Translations under genes and position numbers: made by a program
The notes under the pieces: model-generated
The model's database searches: none
Seen by the model: only the letters and a program-made list of their open reading frames with translations
Told to the model about the DNA's origin: nothing
Source of the DNA: Actinomadura parmotrematis
Lineage (GTDB): Bacteria > Actinomycetota > Actinomycetes > Streptosporangiales > Streptosporangiaceae
Length of the DNA: 64,000 nucleotides
Assembly (NCBI RefSeq): GCF_019458805.1
Contig: NZ_JAIBOA010000013.1
Coordinates: 62,001-126,000 of the forward strand
Reading direction: 5' to 3'
Part shown: positions 1 to 6,182 of the stretch, piece after piece
Layout: each line of letters opens with the position of its first letter
Numbering within the stretch: the first letter of the stretch is position 1

Positions 1-831
1 CAGGACTGCTACGTCGCGCTCGGCGCCGTCCACGCCGCGCTGCACCCGATCGCCGGGCGGCTCGTCGACCACATCGCGATGCCGAAGCACAACCTGTACC
101 GGTCGCTGCACACCCGCGTCATCGCGCCCGCCGGCGACCCCATGGAGGTCATCGTGCGCAGCCGCGCGATGCACCCGGTCGCCGAGCACGGCATCGTCGC
201 CCACATCAGGGCGGCCGCCGGGGACGGCGCCGCCGCGGGCGCCGCGACCGGGCGCCGCGACCTGGACTGGCTGCGGCGGCTCCTCGCCTGGCAGGCCGAC
301 GCCCCCTCCGAGGGGTTCCTCGACAGCCTGCGCGCCGACCTCGCCGACGGCGGCCTCACCGTCTACACCCCCTGCGGCAGCATCATCCCGCTCCCGCCGG
401 GCGCGACCGCCCTGGACGTCGCCTACGCGCTCGGCACCGACACCGGCGACCACAGCATCGGCGCGCTGGTGAACGGGCGGCCGTCGCCGCTGTCGGCGGA
501 GGTCCGCGACGGCAGCCTGGTCGAGGTGCTGACCGACCCGCGGGCCGCCCCCTCCCCCGGCTGGCTGGACTTCGCCGTCACCGCGCCCGCCCGCGTCCAC
601 CTGGCGCGGGTCCTCGCCGCCGACGGCGCCGAGCGGGCCGCCGCGGCGGGCCGCGACCGGCTGGCGCGGGCGCTCGCCGGGCGCCTGGACCTGCTCGGCG
701 CCGAGGCGCGCGGCGCCGCCCTCGCCGTCGCCCGCGACCTGGGGTTCCTGGAGGTCGACGAGCTGTACGCGGCGCTGGACGCCGGCGCGGTCGGCCTCGC
801 CGACCTGGTGGCCCGCCTCACCGCCCGCTGA
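1..831 (+). CDS. RelA/SpoT-like (p)ppGpp synthetase, C-terminal part (5' end outside window)
   Basis: Open from base 1 in frame 1 to a TGA at 829-831, so the 5' part lies outside the window. The first 75 or so residues match the end of a RelA/SpoT synthetase domain (DHIAMPKHNLYRSLHT, then HPVAEHGIVAH). A TGS domain follows at about residues 118-180 (LTVYTPCGSIIPLPPGATA). After it there are only about 95 Ala/Arg-rich residues, with no helical, zinc-finger or ACT/RIS region as in a full-length actinobacterial Rel. It is therefore probably a shortened second Rel-family paralogue rather than the main housekeeping enzyme. Whether the hydrolase (HD) and synthetase active sites are intact cannot be seen here. 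Confidence 0.85.
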   Translation, partial: QDCYVALGAVHAALHPIAGRLVDHIAMPKHNLYRSLHTRVIAPAGDPMEVIVRSRAMHPVAEHGIVAHIRAAAGDGAAAGAATGRRDLDWLRRLLAWQADAPSEGFLDSLRADLADGGLTVYTPCGSIIPLPPGATALDVAYALGTDTGDHSIGALVNGRPSPLSAEVRDGSLVEVLTDPRAAPSPGWLDFAVTAPARVHLARVLAADGAERAAAAGRDRLARALAGRLDLLGAEARGAALAVARDLGFLEVDELYAALDAGAVGLADLVARLTAR

Positions 832-977
832 CCGCCCCCGCTGGAGTCGATCGCGGCTCGGTCGCGGTGCGGCTGGTGCGGGCCGGGCGCCGGCCGGTGA
901 CCGTCGTGCCTGATTGGCGCCGCCGCCACCGGGAAGATCATCAGTGCGACCAGATCGAGAACGTGGGGGGCCGGCCG

Positions 978-1793
978 GTGTCCGATCCATACCTGAGCGA
1001 GGTCCGCTGGAGCGGCACGGAGCTGCTGGTCCGCGGCCGGGTGGGGGCCGCCGGCGCCGCGCCGCCGGCCGAGCTGCTGCTCCGCGAGCGCGGCGGCGCC
1101 CGCGTGTTCACCGCCCCGCTCAGCACCGAGGAGGCGGGTGGGGACCTGCGCTTCCGCGCCGCGCTGGACGTGGCGTCCATCGCCGGCGGGCCGCTGCCGC
1201 ACGGCGTCTGGGACGTCGAGCTGGGCGCCGGGGGACGCGGCGTGCCGCTCGGCCGCGACCGCGACGCGGGCCTGGAGACCGAGCCGCAGCGCCGCTTCCT
1301 GCCCGGCGACGGCACCGCCGTCGTCTACTTCGGGGTGCGCGGCACCCTCGCCGTGGACGTCGGCGGCGAGCCGCACGCCGCGGGCGAGGTGCGCGCCGAA
1401 GCGCTCGCCTGGAACGCCGGCGCCGAGGAGCTCGTCGTGCGGGGCCGCGTCCGCTACGACGACCTGCCCTCGCCGGTGTCGGCGACGCTGGCGCTCCGCG
1501 AATCCGCCAAGGGCCGCGTCTACGAGGTCATCGCCGCCCTGGAGGAGGAGGCCGGCGGCCTCGCCTACACCGCGTCCATCCCGCTGACCAGGGCGTTCAT
1601 CGACGACCCGCTGCCGCGCGGCGTCTGGGACGCGGTGCTGGTGCTCGGGTTCTCGGGGATGCACCGCGAGATGCGGGTGATGGCCCCGCCGGACGGCGTC
1701 GACCTGCAGGTCTGGCGGCGGCTGCGGCACGTGCGCGTCGCGACGAGCGTCGCTCCGGACCCGCTGCGCGTCTCGGTCGGCCGCCCGGGCTGA
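978..1793 (+). CDS. Two-repeat beta-rich protein of unknown function
   Basis: The GTG at 978 is preferred because a G-rich ribosome site (GGGGGG, about 965-970) lies just upstream; the frame stays open further 5' (to 867) but that codon use looks non-coding. The protein (271 aa) has no signal peptide or membrane segment. It contains two copies of one unit of about 110 residues: the first runs from LSEVRWSGTELLVRGRV to LPHGVWDVEL, the second from AEALAWNAGAEELVVRGRV to LPRGVWDAVLVLG. Each starts with a hydrophobic strand pair and ends in the same P-hydrophobic-GVWD signature. The layout recalls accessory domains beside actinobacterial glycosyl- or glycerophosphotransferases, but no such enzyme is adjacent. 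Function not recognised. Confidence 0.7.
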   Translation: MSDPYLSEVRWSGTELLVRGRVGAAGAAPPAELLLRERGGARVFTAPLSTEEAGGDLRFRAALDVASIAGGPLPHGVWDVELGAGGRGVPLGRDRDAGLETEPQRRFLPGDGTAVVYFGVRGTLAVDVGGEPHAAGEVRAEALAWNAGAEELVVRGRVRYDDLPSPVSATLALRESAKGRVYEVIAALEEEAGGLAYTASIPLTRAFIDDPLPRGVWDAVLVLGFSGMHREMRVMAPPDGVDLQVWRRLRHVRVATSVAPDPLRVSVGRPG

Positions 1794-1797
1794 CCGC

Positions 1798-2454
1798 TCA
1801 GCGCCAGCCCGGGGGCGGGCCGCCAGGCACGTCGCCGAACGGATCGCCGAACGGGTCCTCGAAGGGATCGGGGCGGTGGCCGCGCGCGAACGCCGCCGAC
1901 AGGGCGAGCAGCGCGATCACCCCGCCGCCGCCGACCAGGTTGAGCAGGGCGGTGCCGGCGGCGTCCGCGAGCGGCCGGTGCAGGGTGAACGGCAGCAGCG
2001 TCATCAGCGTGACGACGATGCCGCCGATCCAGCAGAAGGCCCGCACCGGGTGCGCGGCCGTGGCGAGCAGCACGTGCAGCAGCGCGGTGGCCTGGAGGGT
2101 GAGCGCGCCCGCGCAGATGCCGTAGCCGAGCGCGGCGGTGTTGCTGGACCCGTCGGCGAACGCCGGCACCTGGAGGCCGAACGGGCCGCGCAGCAGCAGG
2201 ACGCTGGCGGCGGCGAGCGCGGTCGCGCCGGACGCGCAGGCGACGCCGCTCCACCAGAGCCGGCGGAGGTCGGGCTCGTGCGGATCGGCCGTGGCGTGCA
2301 GGGAGACGAAGTCGGTGTAGCGGTAGAGCGGGGCCTCCCGCCGCCGCCGTGGGGCGGCGCGGCACCGGAAGGCACGCCCGTGCACGCGCGGTCCCGCCGT
2401 GGTGCGGCCGGCACGCCGCCCCGGCAGGCCGTCGTAGAACGGCGAGTCGCCCAT
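1798..2454 (-). CDS. Multi-pass membrane protein, DUF6069-like
   Basis: 218 aa starting at ATG 2454 behind a GGGGAGGGG ribosome site. About 75 polar, Arg-rich residues come first, then four hydrophobic segments (GVACASGATALAAASVLLL; AALGYGICAGALTLQATALL; AFCWIGGIVVTLMTLLPF; GTALLNLVGGGGVIALLAL), then a Pro/Gly/Asp-rich tail with a repeated DPFGDPFGD motif. Spacing of the helices and the short Pro-Phe turn after the third resemble DUF6069 membrane proteins; this family assignment is from memory of the pattern. It converges on the preceding gene with only 4 bp between stops, so no terminator fits there. Confidence 0.65.
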   Translation of the reverse strand: MGDSPFYDGLPGRRAGRTTAGPRVHGRAFRCRAAPRRRREAPLYRYTDFVSLHATADPHEPDLRRLWWSGVACASGATALAAASVLLLRGPFGLQVPAFADGSSNTAALGYGICAGALTLQATALLHVLLATAAHPVRAFCWIGGIVVTLMTLLPFTLHRPLADAAGTALLNLVGGGGVIALLALSAAFARGHRPDPFEDPFGDPFGDVPGGPPPGWR

Positions 2455-2661
2455 GGTCCCCTCCCCCGTCGGACAGCAGATTGCTACCCGGCGCGCTTCC
2501 CGGGGACTCCGGGGGAGTTCGCGTCTTTATCGTCATTTGATAGTGTCGCGAAACGGCCCGGACCAGCGAGTACCGCGGCGCGACACGGCCCCGAGAGGGC
2601 AGGGTTGAACGAGGGCGTCACCCTGCGCCCGCATCCGCTCACTCTGCGAGGCTGACCGATC

Positions 2662-2835
2662 GTGCCCGAACCCTGCCCCCAGGGCTGCCCCTGCGCCGCC
2701 GCGCCCCCGCGGACCGCGCTCGGCCGCTTCCTGCACTGGCTCGCCCCCGACGGCGAGCACGACGACTGGCTGCAGCCCGACCCCGATCCCGAGGGCGAGG
2801 AGGACGGGCCGGCGGTCGGTACGGTGAGCGCATGA
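2662..2835 (+). CDS. Possible 57-residue Cys-containing small protein overlapping the DUF2203 gene
   Basis: A GTG-started frame of 58 codons whose TGA (2833-2835) overlaps the ATG (2832) of the next gene as ATGA, a typical translational-coupling arrangement. Third-position G/C is near saturation, as in the real genes around it. The protein begins MPEPCPQGCPCAAAPP, giving three closely spaced cysteines, followed by FLHWLAPDGEHDDWLQPD and an acidic tail. The ribosome site is weak (GAGG about 11 bases upstream). It may be a small metal- or thiol-dependent partner of the DUF2203 protein, but nothing in the sequence fixes a function. It is also possible that this is just untranslated leader. Confidence 0.4.
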   Translation: MPEPCPQGCPCAAAPPRTALGRFLHWLAPDGEHDDWLQPDPDPEGEEDGPAVGTVSA

Positions 2836-3251
2836 CGCAGGGGGAGCAGGAACCGCACGAGTCCGCCGAGGGGTCCGCCGCCGAGCACGGCACCTGGCAG
2901 TTCACGGTCGAGGAGGCGCGGGCGCTCGTCCCGCAGGTCCGCGAGCGGGCCGCCGAGATCGTCCGGCACCGCGCCGACCTCGCCGAGCTGGCGCTCGACC
3001 TGCGCGCCGGCGGGCCGTCCCGCCTCGGCGGCCGCCCCGAGCTGAAGGCGCTGGAGGCCCGGCTGGACGAGCTGCTGACCTGGTTCACCGGGCAGGGCAT
3101 CGAGGTCAAGGGCATCGCCCCGTTCCTCATCGACTTCCCGTGCGTGCTGGACGGCGCCGAGGTGCGGCTCTGCTGGCTGGAGGGCGACACCGAGCTGGCC
3201 TGGTACCACCGGGCCGACCTCGGCTTCGCGGGGCGCCGCCCGCTCCCCTGA
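2832..3251 (+). CDS. DUF2203 domain-containing protein
   Basis: 139 aa. The Trp/Phe-rich opening WQFTVEEARALVPQVRERA, the central GIEVKGIAPFLIDFPCVLDG and the closing LCWLEGDTELAWYHRADLGFAGRRPL match the conserved blocks of DUF2203 proteins, small cytosolic proteins with an N-terminal helical region and a C-terminal beta region ending in an invariant W-H ... GFAGR. Biochemical role unknown. The start codon overlaps a possible small upstream gene, and a strong hairpin at 3303-3348 follows its stop. Confidence 0.85.
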   Translation: MTQGEQEPHESAEGSAAEHGTWQFTVEEARALVPQVRERAAEIVRHRADLAELALDLRAGGPSRLGGRPELKALEARLDELLTWFTGQGIEVKGIAPFLIDFPCVLDGAEVRLCWLEGDTELAWYHRADLGFAGRRPLP

Positions 3252-3302
3252 GCGGGCCGCGCGCGCCCGTCCCCAGACGTGGCCCGTCCCCGGATATGGA
3301 AA

Positions 3303-3348
3303 GGCCGAGGGGATCCCGGAAGCGCCCCGCCCCGGGATCCCCTCGGCC
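3303..3348. terminator. Bidirectional hairpin terminator between DUF2203 gene and glnII
   Basis: A perfect 17-bp inverted repeat (arms 3303-3319 and 3332-3348, left arm GGCCGAGGGGATCCCGG) with a 12-base loop lies between two convergent genes. No U-tract follows, as is usual in high-GC actinomycetes. The position serves both transcripts. Confidence 0.8.
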
Positions 3349-3421
3349 GCATCCGTCGCGGCGGGTGCCGGGACGGAAGTCCGTGCGGGTACTGCCGCCC
3401 CGCCTGGTCAGGCGGGCCGGA

Positions 3422-3451
3422 TCAGACCTGGCCGGATCAGACCTGGCCGGC
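3422..3451. repeat. 15-bp tandem duplication covering the glnII stop codon
   Basis: The unit ATCAGACCTGGCCGG occurs twice head to tail (3422-3436 and 3437-3451 when phased on this unit; one base of phase shift is arbitrary). On the minus strand the copy inside the gene encodes the final Gly-Gln-Val-stop of glnII. The second copy lies just after the stop and repeats it, so the gene end has been duplicated without altering the protein. Confidence 0.8.
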
Positions 3452-4456
3452 CTTCTCCAGCGCCTCGCAGCAGGTGTTCACCAGCAGGCGGGTGACGTTG
3501 TAGGGGTCGATGTTGGCGTTCGGGCGCCGGTCCTCGATGTAGCCCTTCTTGTCGACCTCGACCTGCCAGGGGATGCGCACCGAGGAGCCGCGGTCGGACA
3601 CGCCGTAGCTGTACACGTCGTGCGGGGCGGTCTCGTGCGAGCCGGTGAGGCGGTCGGCGATGCCGTGGCCGTAGCCGGCGATGTGCTCGTCGACCTTGCC
3701 GGGGGCGCCGAGCGACTCGCACGCGGTGATGATGGCGTCCCAGCCCTCGCGCATGGCCTTGGTGGAGAAGTTGGTGTGCGCGCCCGCGCCGTTCCAGTCG
3801 CCCTTCACCGGCTTGGCGTCCAGGGTGGCGGCGACGTCGTAGTCCTCGGCGATGCGGTAGAGCAGCCAGCGCGCGACCCACAGGTGGTCGGCGACCTCCA
3901 GCGTGCCCGCCGGGCCGATCTGGAACTCCCACTGGCCCGGCATGACCTCGGCGTTGATGCCGGAGATCTTCAGGCCGGCCGCCAGGCAGGCGTCCAGGTG
4001 GGCCTCGACGATCTCGCGGCCGAAGACCTCGTCGGCGCCGACGCCGCAGTAGTACGGGCCCTGGGGGGCGGGGAAGCCGGTCTCGGGGAAGCCGAGCGGG
4101 CGGCCCGCCTGGAAGAAGGTGTACTCCTGCTCGATGCCGAACCAGGGCTCCTGGCCCTCGTACTTCTCGGCGATCGGGCGGGTCTTGGCGCGGTTGTTGG
4201 TCGGGTGCGGCGTGCCGTCGACGAGGAAGACCTCGCAGAGCACCAGCTTGCTGTCGCCGCCGCGGATCGGGTCGGGACAGACGAAGACGGGCTTGAGCAC
4301 GCAGTCGGACTTGTCACCGGGGGCCTGGTTGGTGCTGGAGCCGTCGAACCCCCAGTCGCCGGGCTCGGCGCCGTCGGCCAGGACCTTGGTCTTGGACCGC
4401 AGCCGCGCGGAGGGCTCGGTACCGTCCACCCAGATGTACTCGGCCTTGTAGCTCAA
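3437..4456 (-). CDS. glnII: Type II (eukaryote-like) glutamine synthetase
   Basis: 339 aa, the size of GSII enzymes and much shorter than GSI (about 470). It makes glutamine from glutamate, ammonia and ATP in the cytosol. Visible signatures are WGFDGSST (35-42), the ATP/metal segment WFGIEQEYT (105-113), NAEVMPGQWEFQ (168-179) and GDWNGAGAHTNFST (219-232); the tail ends with the glutamate/ADP-binding region RPNANIDPYNVTR. The start MSYKAEYIWVDG aligns with other GSII N-termini. Transcribed alone. A ladder of 11-bp-spaced GlnR-like half-sites lies at 4530-4578, so nitrogen control by GlnR is likely. Many actinomycetes carry GSII beside GSI, often as a nitrogen-starvation backup. Confidence 0.95.
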   Translation of the reverse strand: MSYKAEYIWVDGTEPSARLRSKTKVLADGAEPGDWGFDGSSTNQAPGDKSDCVLKPVFVCPDPIRGGDSKLVLCEVFLVDGTPHPTNNRAKTRPIAEKYEGQEPWFGIEQEYTFFQAGRPLGFPETGFPAPQGPYYCGVGADEVFGREIVEAHLDACLAAGLKISGINAEVMPGQWEFQIGPAGTLEVADHLWVARWLLYRIAEDYDVAATLDAKPVKGDWNGAGAHTNFSTKAMREGWDAIITACESLGAPGKVDEHIAGYGHGIADRLTGSHETAPHDVYSYGVSDRGSSVRIPWQVEVDKKGYIEDRRPNANIDPYNVTRLLVNTCCEALEKAGQV

Positions 4457-4529
4457 CGTCGGTTCCCTTCCGTCAGACCAGGCCCCTTCTGTGGCCGGAA
4501 CGAGACTGACAATCCGGCATTTCGGACCT

Positions 4530-4578
4530 GTTGCCCGGTTGTGAACGGCGTGTTAAACGGTTGCTGACCAGCCGTAAC
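4530..4578 (-). promoter_or_regulatory. Putative GlnR operator upstream of glnII
   Basis: Read towards glnII, five pentamers sit exactly 11 bp apart: GTTAC (4578-4574), TCAGC (4567-4563), TTAAC (4556-4552), TTCAC (4545-4541) and GCAAC (4534-4530). Alternating gTnAc and GaAAc pentamers with 6-bp spacers is the published actinobacterial GlnR box. Four of the five end in AC and the 11-bp phasing is exact. Lies 74-122 bp before the start codon. Binding is inferred. Confidence 0.55.
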
Positions 4579-4652
4579 ACACGTGAGATAACGGTCACAG
4601 GGCTCTCTTTACGGACACCGGACGCGAGCCGGGACGCGGCCGGACGAGCCGG

Positions 4653-4787
4653 TCAGACGACCTTTCCGGGGTTCAGCACCCCGGCCGGATCGAGGGCCGC
4701 CTTCACCGCCCGGTGCAGGTCCAGGACGTCCGGGTCGGCCCGCACCCGCCCGGGGACGGCGGCCTCCAGCAGCTCGGGGAACGTCAT
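4653..4787 (-). pseudogene. Relic of an FAD-linked oxidase C-terminus (44 codons)
   Basis: Translates as 44 residues ending VKAALDPAGVLNPGKVV. This is the standard C-terminal end of GlcD/VAO-type FAD-linked oxidases (PF02913), where the DPxGxxNPGK motif closes the cap domain. Only the last few percent of such an enzyme (normally 450-550 aa) is present, with no flavin or substrate domain upstream: the DNA 5' of it is the start region of the next, divergent gene. An ATG at 4787 is preceded by GGGAGG at a good distance (7 bases), so a micro-protein could still be made. Most simply a deletion remnant of a once larger gene. Confidence 0.65.
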
Positions 4788-4830
4788 CGTCCGTCCTCCC
4801 GCCGACGCCATGCATCACGGGAGGTCCTGG

Positions 4831-4843
4831 CATAATCCGCCCC
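4831..4843 (+). promoter_or_regulatory. Candidate -10 element giving a leaderless mRNA
   Basis: CATAAT at 4831-4836 is one base from TATAAT and ends 7 bases before the ATG at 4844, placing a transcription start at or next to the A of the start codon. The nearest GGGAGG (4819-4824) is too far from the ATG to act as its ribosome site. Leaderless mRNAs are common in actinomycetes. No clear -35 is seen. Confidence 0.35.
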
Positions 4844-5125
4844 ATGGATCCGGTGCTGCGCCGCCTGCTGGACGACCGCCACGTCTACACCCGCGACCTG
4901 GAGCGCCACCCCGACCTGCTGGACGCCTGCCCGCACCGGCACGTGTTCGTCGTCGCCACCCCGCGGGTGCTGAAGATCGCCCCGTTCTCCGGCGCGCTGC
5001 CCGCCCTGCTGAAGGCCGTCGAGCACCTGGAGGACCGCGGCTGGGAGCCGGTCGCCTGGTCGCTGGAGCAGTCCGGCAACTCCGGCGTCATGATGCGCCG
5101 CGGCGCCGCCCCGCCCGCCGGCTGA
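4844..5125 (+). CDS. Small conserved-looking protein of unknown function
   Basis: 93 aa, soluble, with no signal sequence. It begins MDPVLRRLLDDRHVYTRDLE; the middle (HRHVFVVATPRVLKIAPF) suggests a beta strand, followed by HLEDRGWEPVAWSLEQSGNSGVMMRR. The last phrase reads like a small two-layer sandwich in which GW.PV.W precedes a terminal strand. Codon use is typical of the chromosome. No paralogue in the window and no family recognised. It stands alone before the tRNA gene and may be transcribed leaderlessly. Confidence 0.65.
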   Translation: MDPVLRRLLDDRHVYTRDLERHPDLLDACPHRHVFVVATPRVLKIAPFSGALPALLKAVEHLEDRGWEPVAWSLEQSGNSGVMMRRGAAPPAG

Positions 5126-5219
5126 CGCCCGCCGCCGGCGCGGCGCCCCGGAGGACGCGCCGTCCTGGCGAAACCGTGTACGGGCGGCGGCCCCGGGCAC
5201 GGTATCGTCAGTGCGGTCA

Positions 5220-5292
5220 GGGGCTGTGGCGCAGTTGGTAGCGCGGCGAGCTTACACCTCGTAGGTCGTCGGTTCGAGTCCGGCCAGCCCCA
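5220..5292 (+). tRNA. tRNA-Val (anticodon TAC)
   Basis: Cloverleaf fits fully: acceptor GGGGCTG/CAGCCCC (5220-5226 with 5285-5291), D-arm GCGC..GCGC, anticodon arm GCGAG-CTTACAC-CTCGT with anticodon TAC, T-arm GTCGG-TTCGAGT-CCGGC, and discriminator A. 73 bases; the 3' CCA is not encoded (ACCC follows). It reads GTA, a rare codon in this G+C-rich genome. Confidence 0.95.
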
Positions 5293-5326
5293 CCCGGACG
5301 GCCCCTCGGCGCCCGCCCCGCGCCGC

Positions 5327-5554
5327 TCAGACGGCGCCGTCGACGCGCGCCGGCAGGTCCGCGGGGAGCTGGCGGGCGGCGTCCAGCAGCTCCAGCTCCA
5401 CCAGCTCGCCGCCCGGCGCGAAGTGCACCAGCGCGAGCAGGTCGCCGTCGTCGTCGCTCACCTCCAGGACGGTGCGGTCGCCGCGCGGCGGCGGCCCGAA
5501 CGCGATGACCGCGACATTGGCCTGAACATCCCAACGGATCTGCGGATAATCCAT
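5327..5554 (-). CDS. DUF2283-like small protein
   Basis: 75 aa from ATG 5554, chosen over an ATG 19 codons upstream because AGGA lies at 5-6 bases before it and the sequence MDYPQIRWDVQANVAVIAF starts the conserved fold. The pattern, with a strand (ANVAVIAF), an acidic middle (VLEVSDDDGDLLALV) and a hydrophobic helix (GELVELELLDAARQL), resembles the short DUF2283 family of unknown function. It is convergent with the tRNA gene. Confidence 0.6.
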   Translation of the reverse strand: MDYPQIRWDVQANVAVIAFGPPPRGDRTVLEVSDDDGDLLALVHFAPGGELVELELLDAARQLPADLPARVDGAV

Positions 5555-6182
5555 GGAATTCCTGGTTCTTGAGGCGACCGGGACGAAGGCGACGACGATC
5601 CTAACACGCACGACTTCCCGCCTTACGGGCGGCTGAAGTTGATAATTCTACGACCACCCGGTCAATACGTTGCTCGCCCCGCTTCCGGCCGTCGATGCTG
5701 GTGAGGACCGTTGACGGGGCCCCGCCTCCCGCCATTTCGACAAGCCATTCGCACTGCGAAAGGAAACCGCCGGTCCCGAGTTCCGGTGCACGTCGCAGCC
5801 CATTCGGGGCGCGCCCGATTCCCCCGCCCGTCCCACCAGCCGGGGACCATCGACCGAGGCCGGACGGAGGCGGGCGCCCGCGCCCGCAGCGCTCCGGCAC
5901 GGCGGACGCCGTCCGATAAACCGAGAGCTTCTTCACATCACCGCCTGCCGGACGGCCCTTGCTTCTCCCTCCGGCGCGTTTTATTCGTTCGATGACGGCC
6001 TTTCGCCGGCCGCCCCCGCGGCCTTCACCGTCCGCCCCGTCACCACTCGATGATCTTGTCCATTATGACCGTTATGTGATACTCAATAGCTGTTGAACGA
6101 CATACGAGAAGAATGACCGGATCGTGGGCTACCGTGGCGCACCGCCGCCGGCCGCTCCGCACAACCTGTGAGGGACAACACC
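5555..6182. other. 628-bp intergenic region, lower G+C, no gene seen
   Basis: Divergent spacer between the DUF2283-like gene and the P450. It is clearly poorer in G+C than its surroundings, especially 6040-6115. Frames across it (for example 5601-5936 minus) lack the strong third-position G/C bias of real genes here. It should contain the P450 promoter. I found no tRNA, riboswitch or clear operator in it. Confidence 0.5.

Noticed and set aside
423..1730. 435-codon minus-strand frame over the two-repeat protein
   Set aside because: Arg/Pro/Gly/His-rich shadow without domain features; the plus frame has ordered repeats and a ribosome site.
4609..4845. 78-codon minus-strand frame upstream of glnII
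   Set aside because: Translation is Gly/Arg/Pro low-complexity; the neighbouring frame carries the clear FAD-oxidase C-terminal motif instead.
5601..5936. 111-codon minus-strand frame in the P450 upstream region
   Set aside because: Codon third positions are not G/C-enriched as in real genes here, no recognisable domain, no convincing ribosome site.
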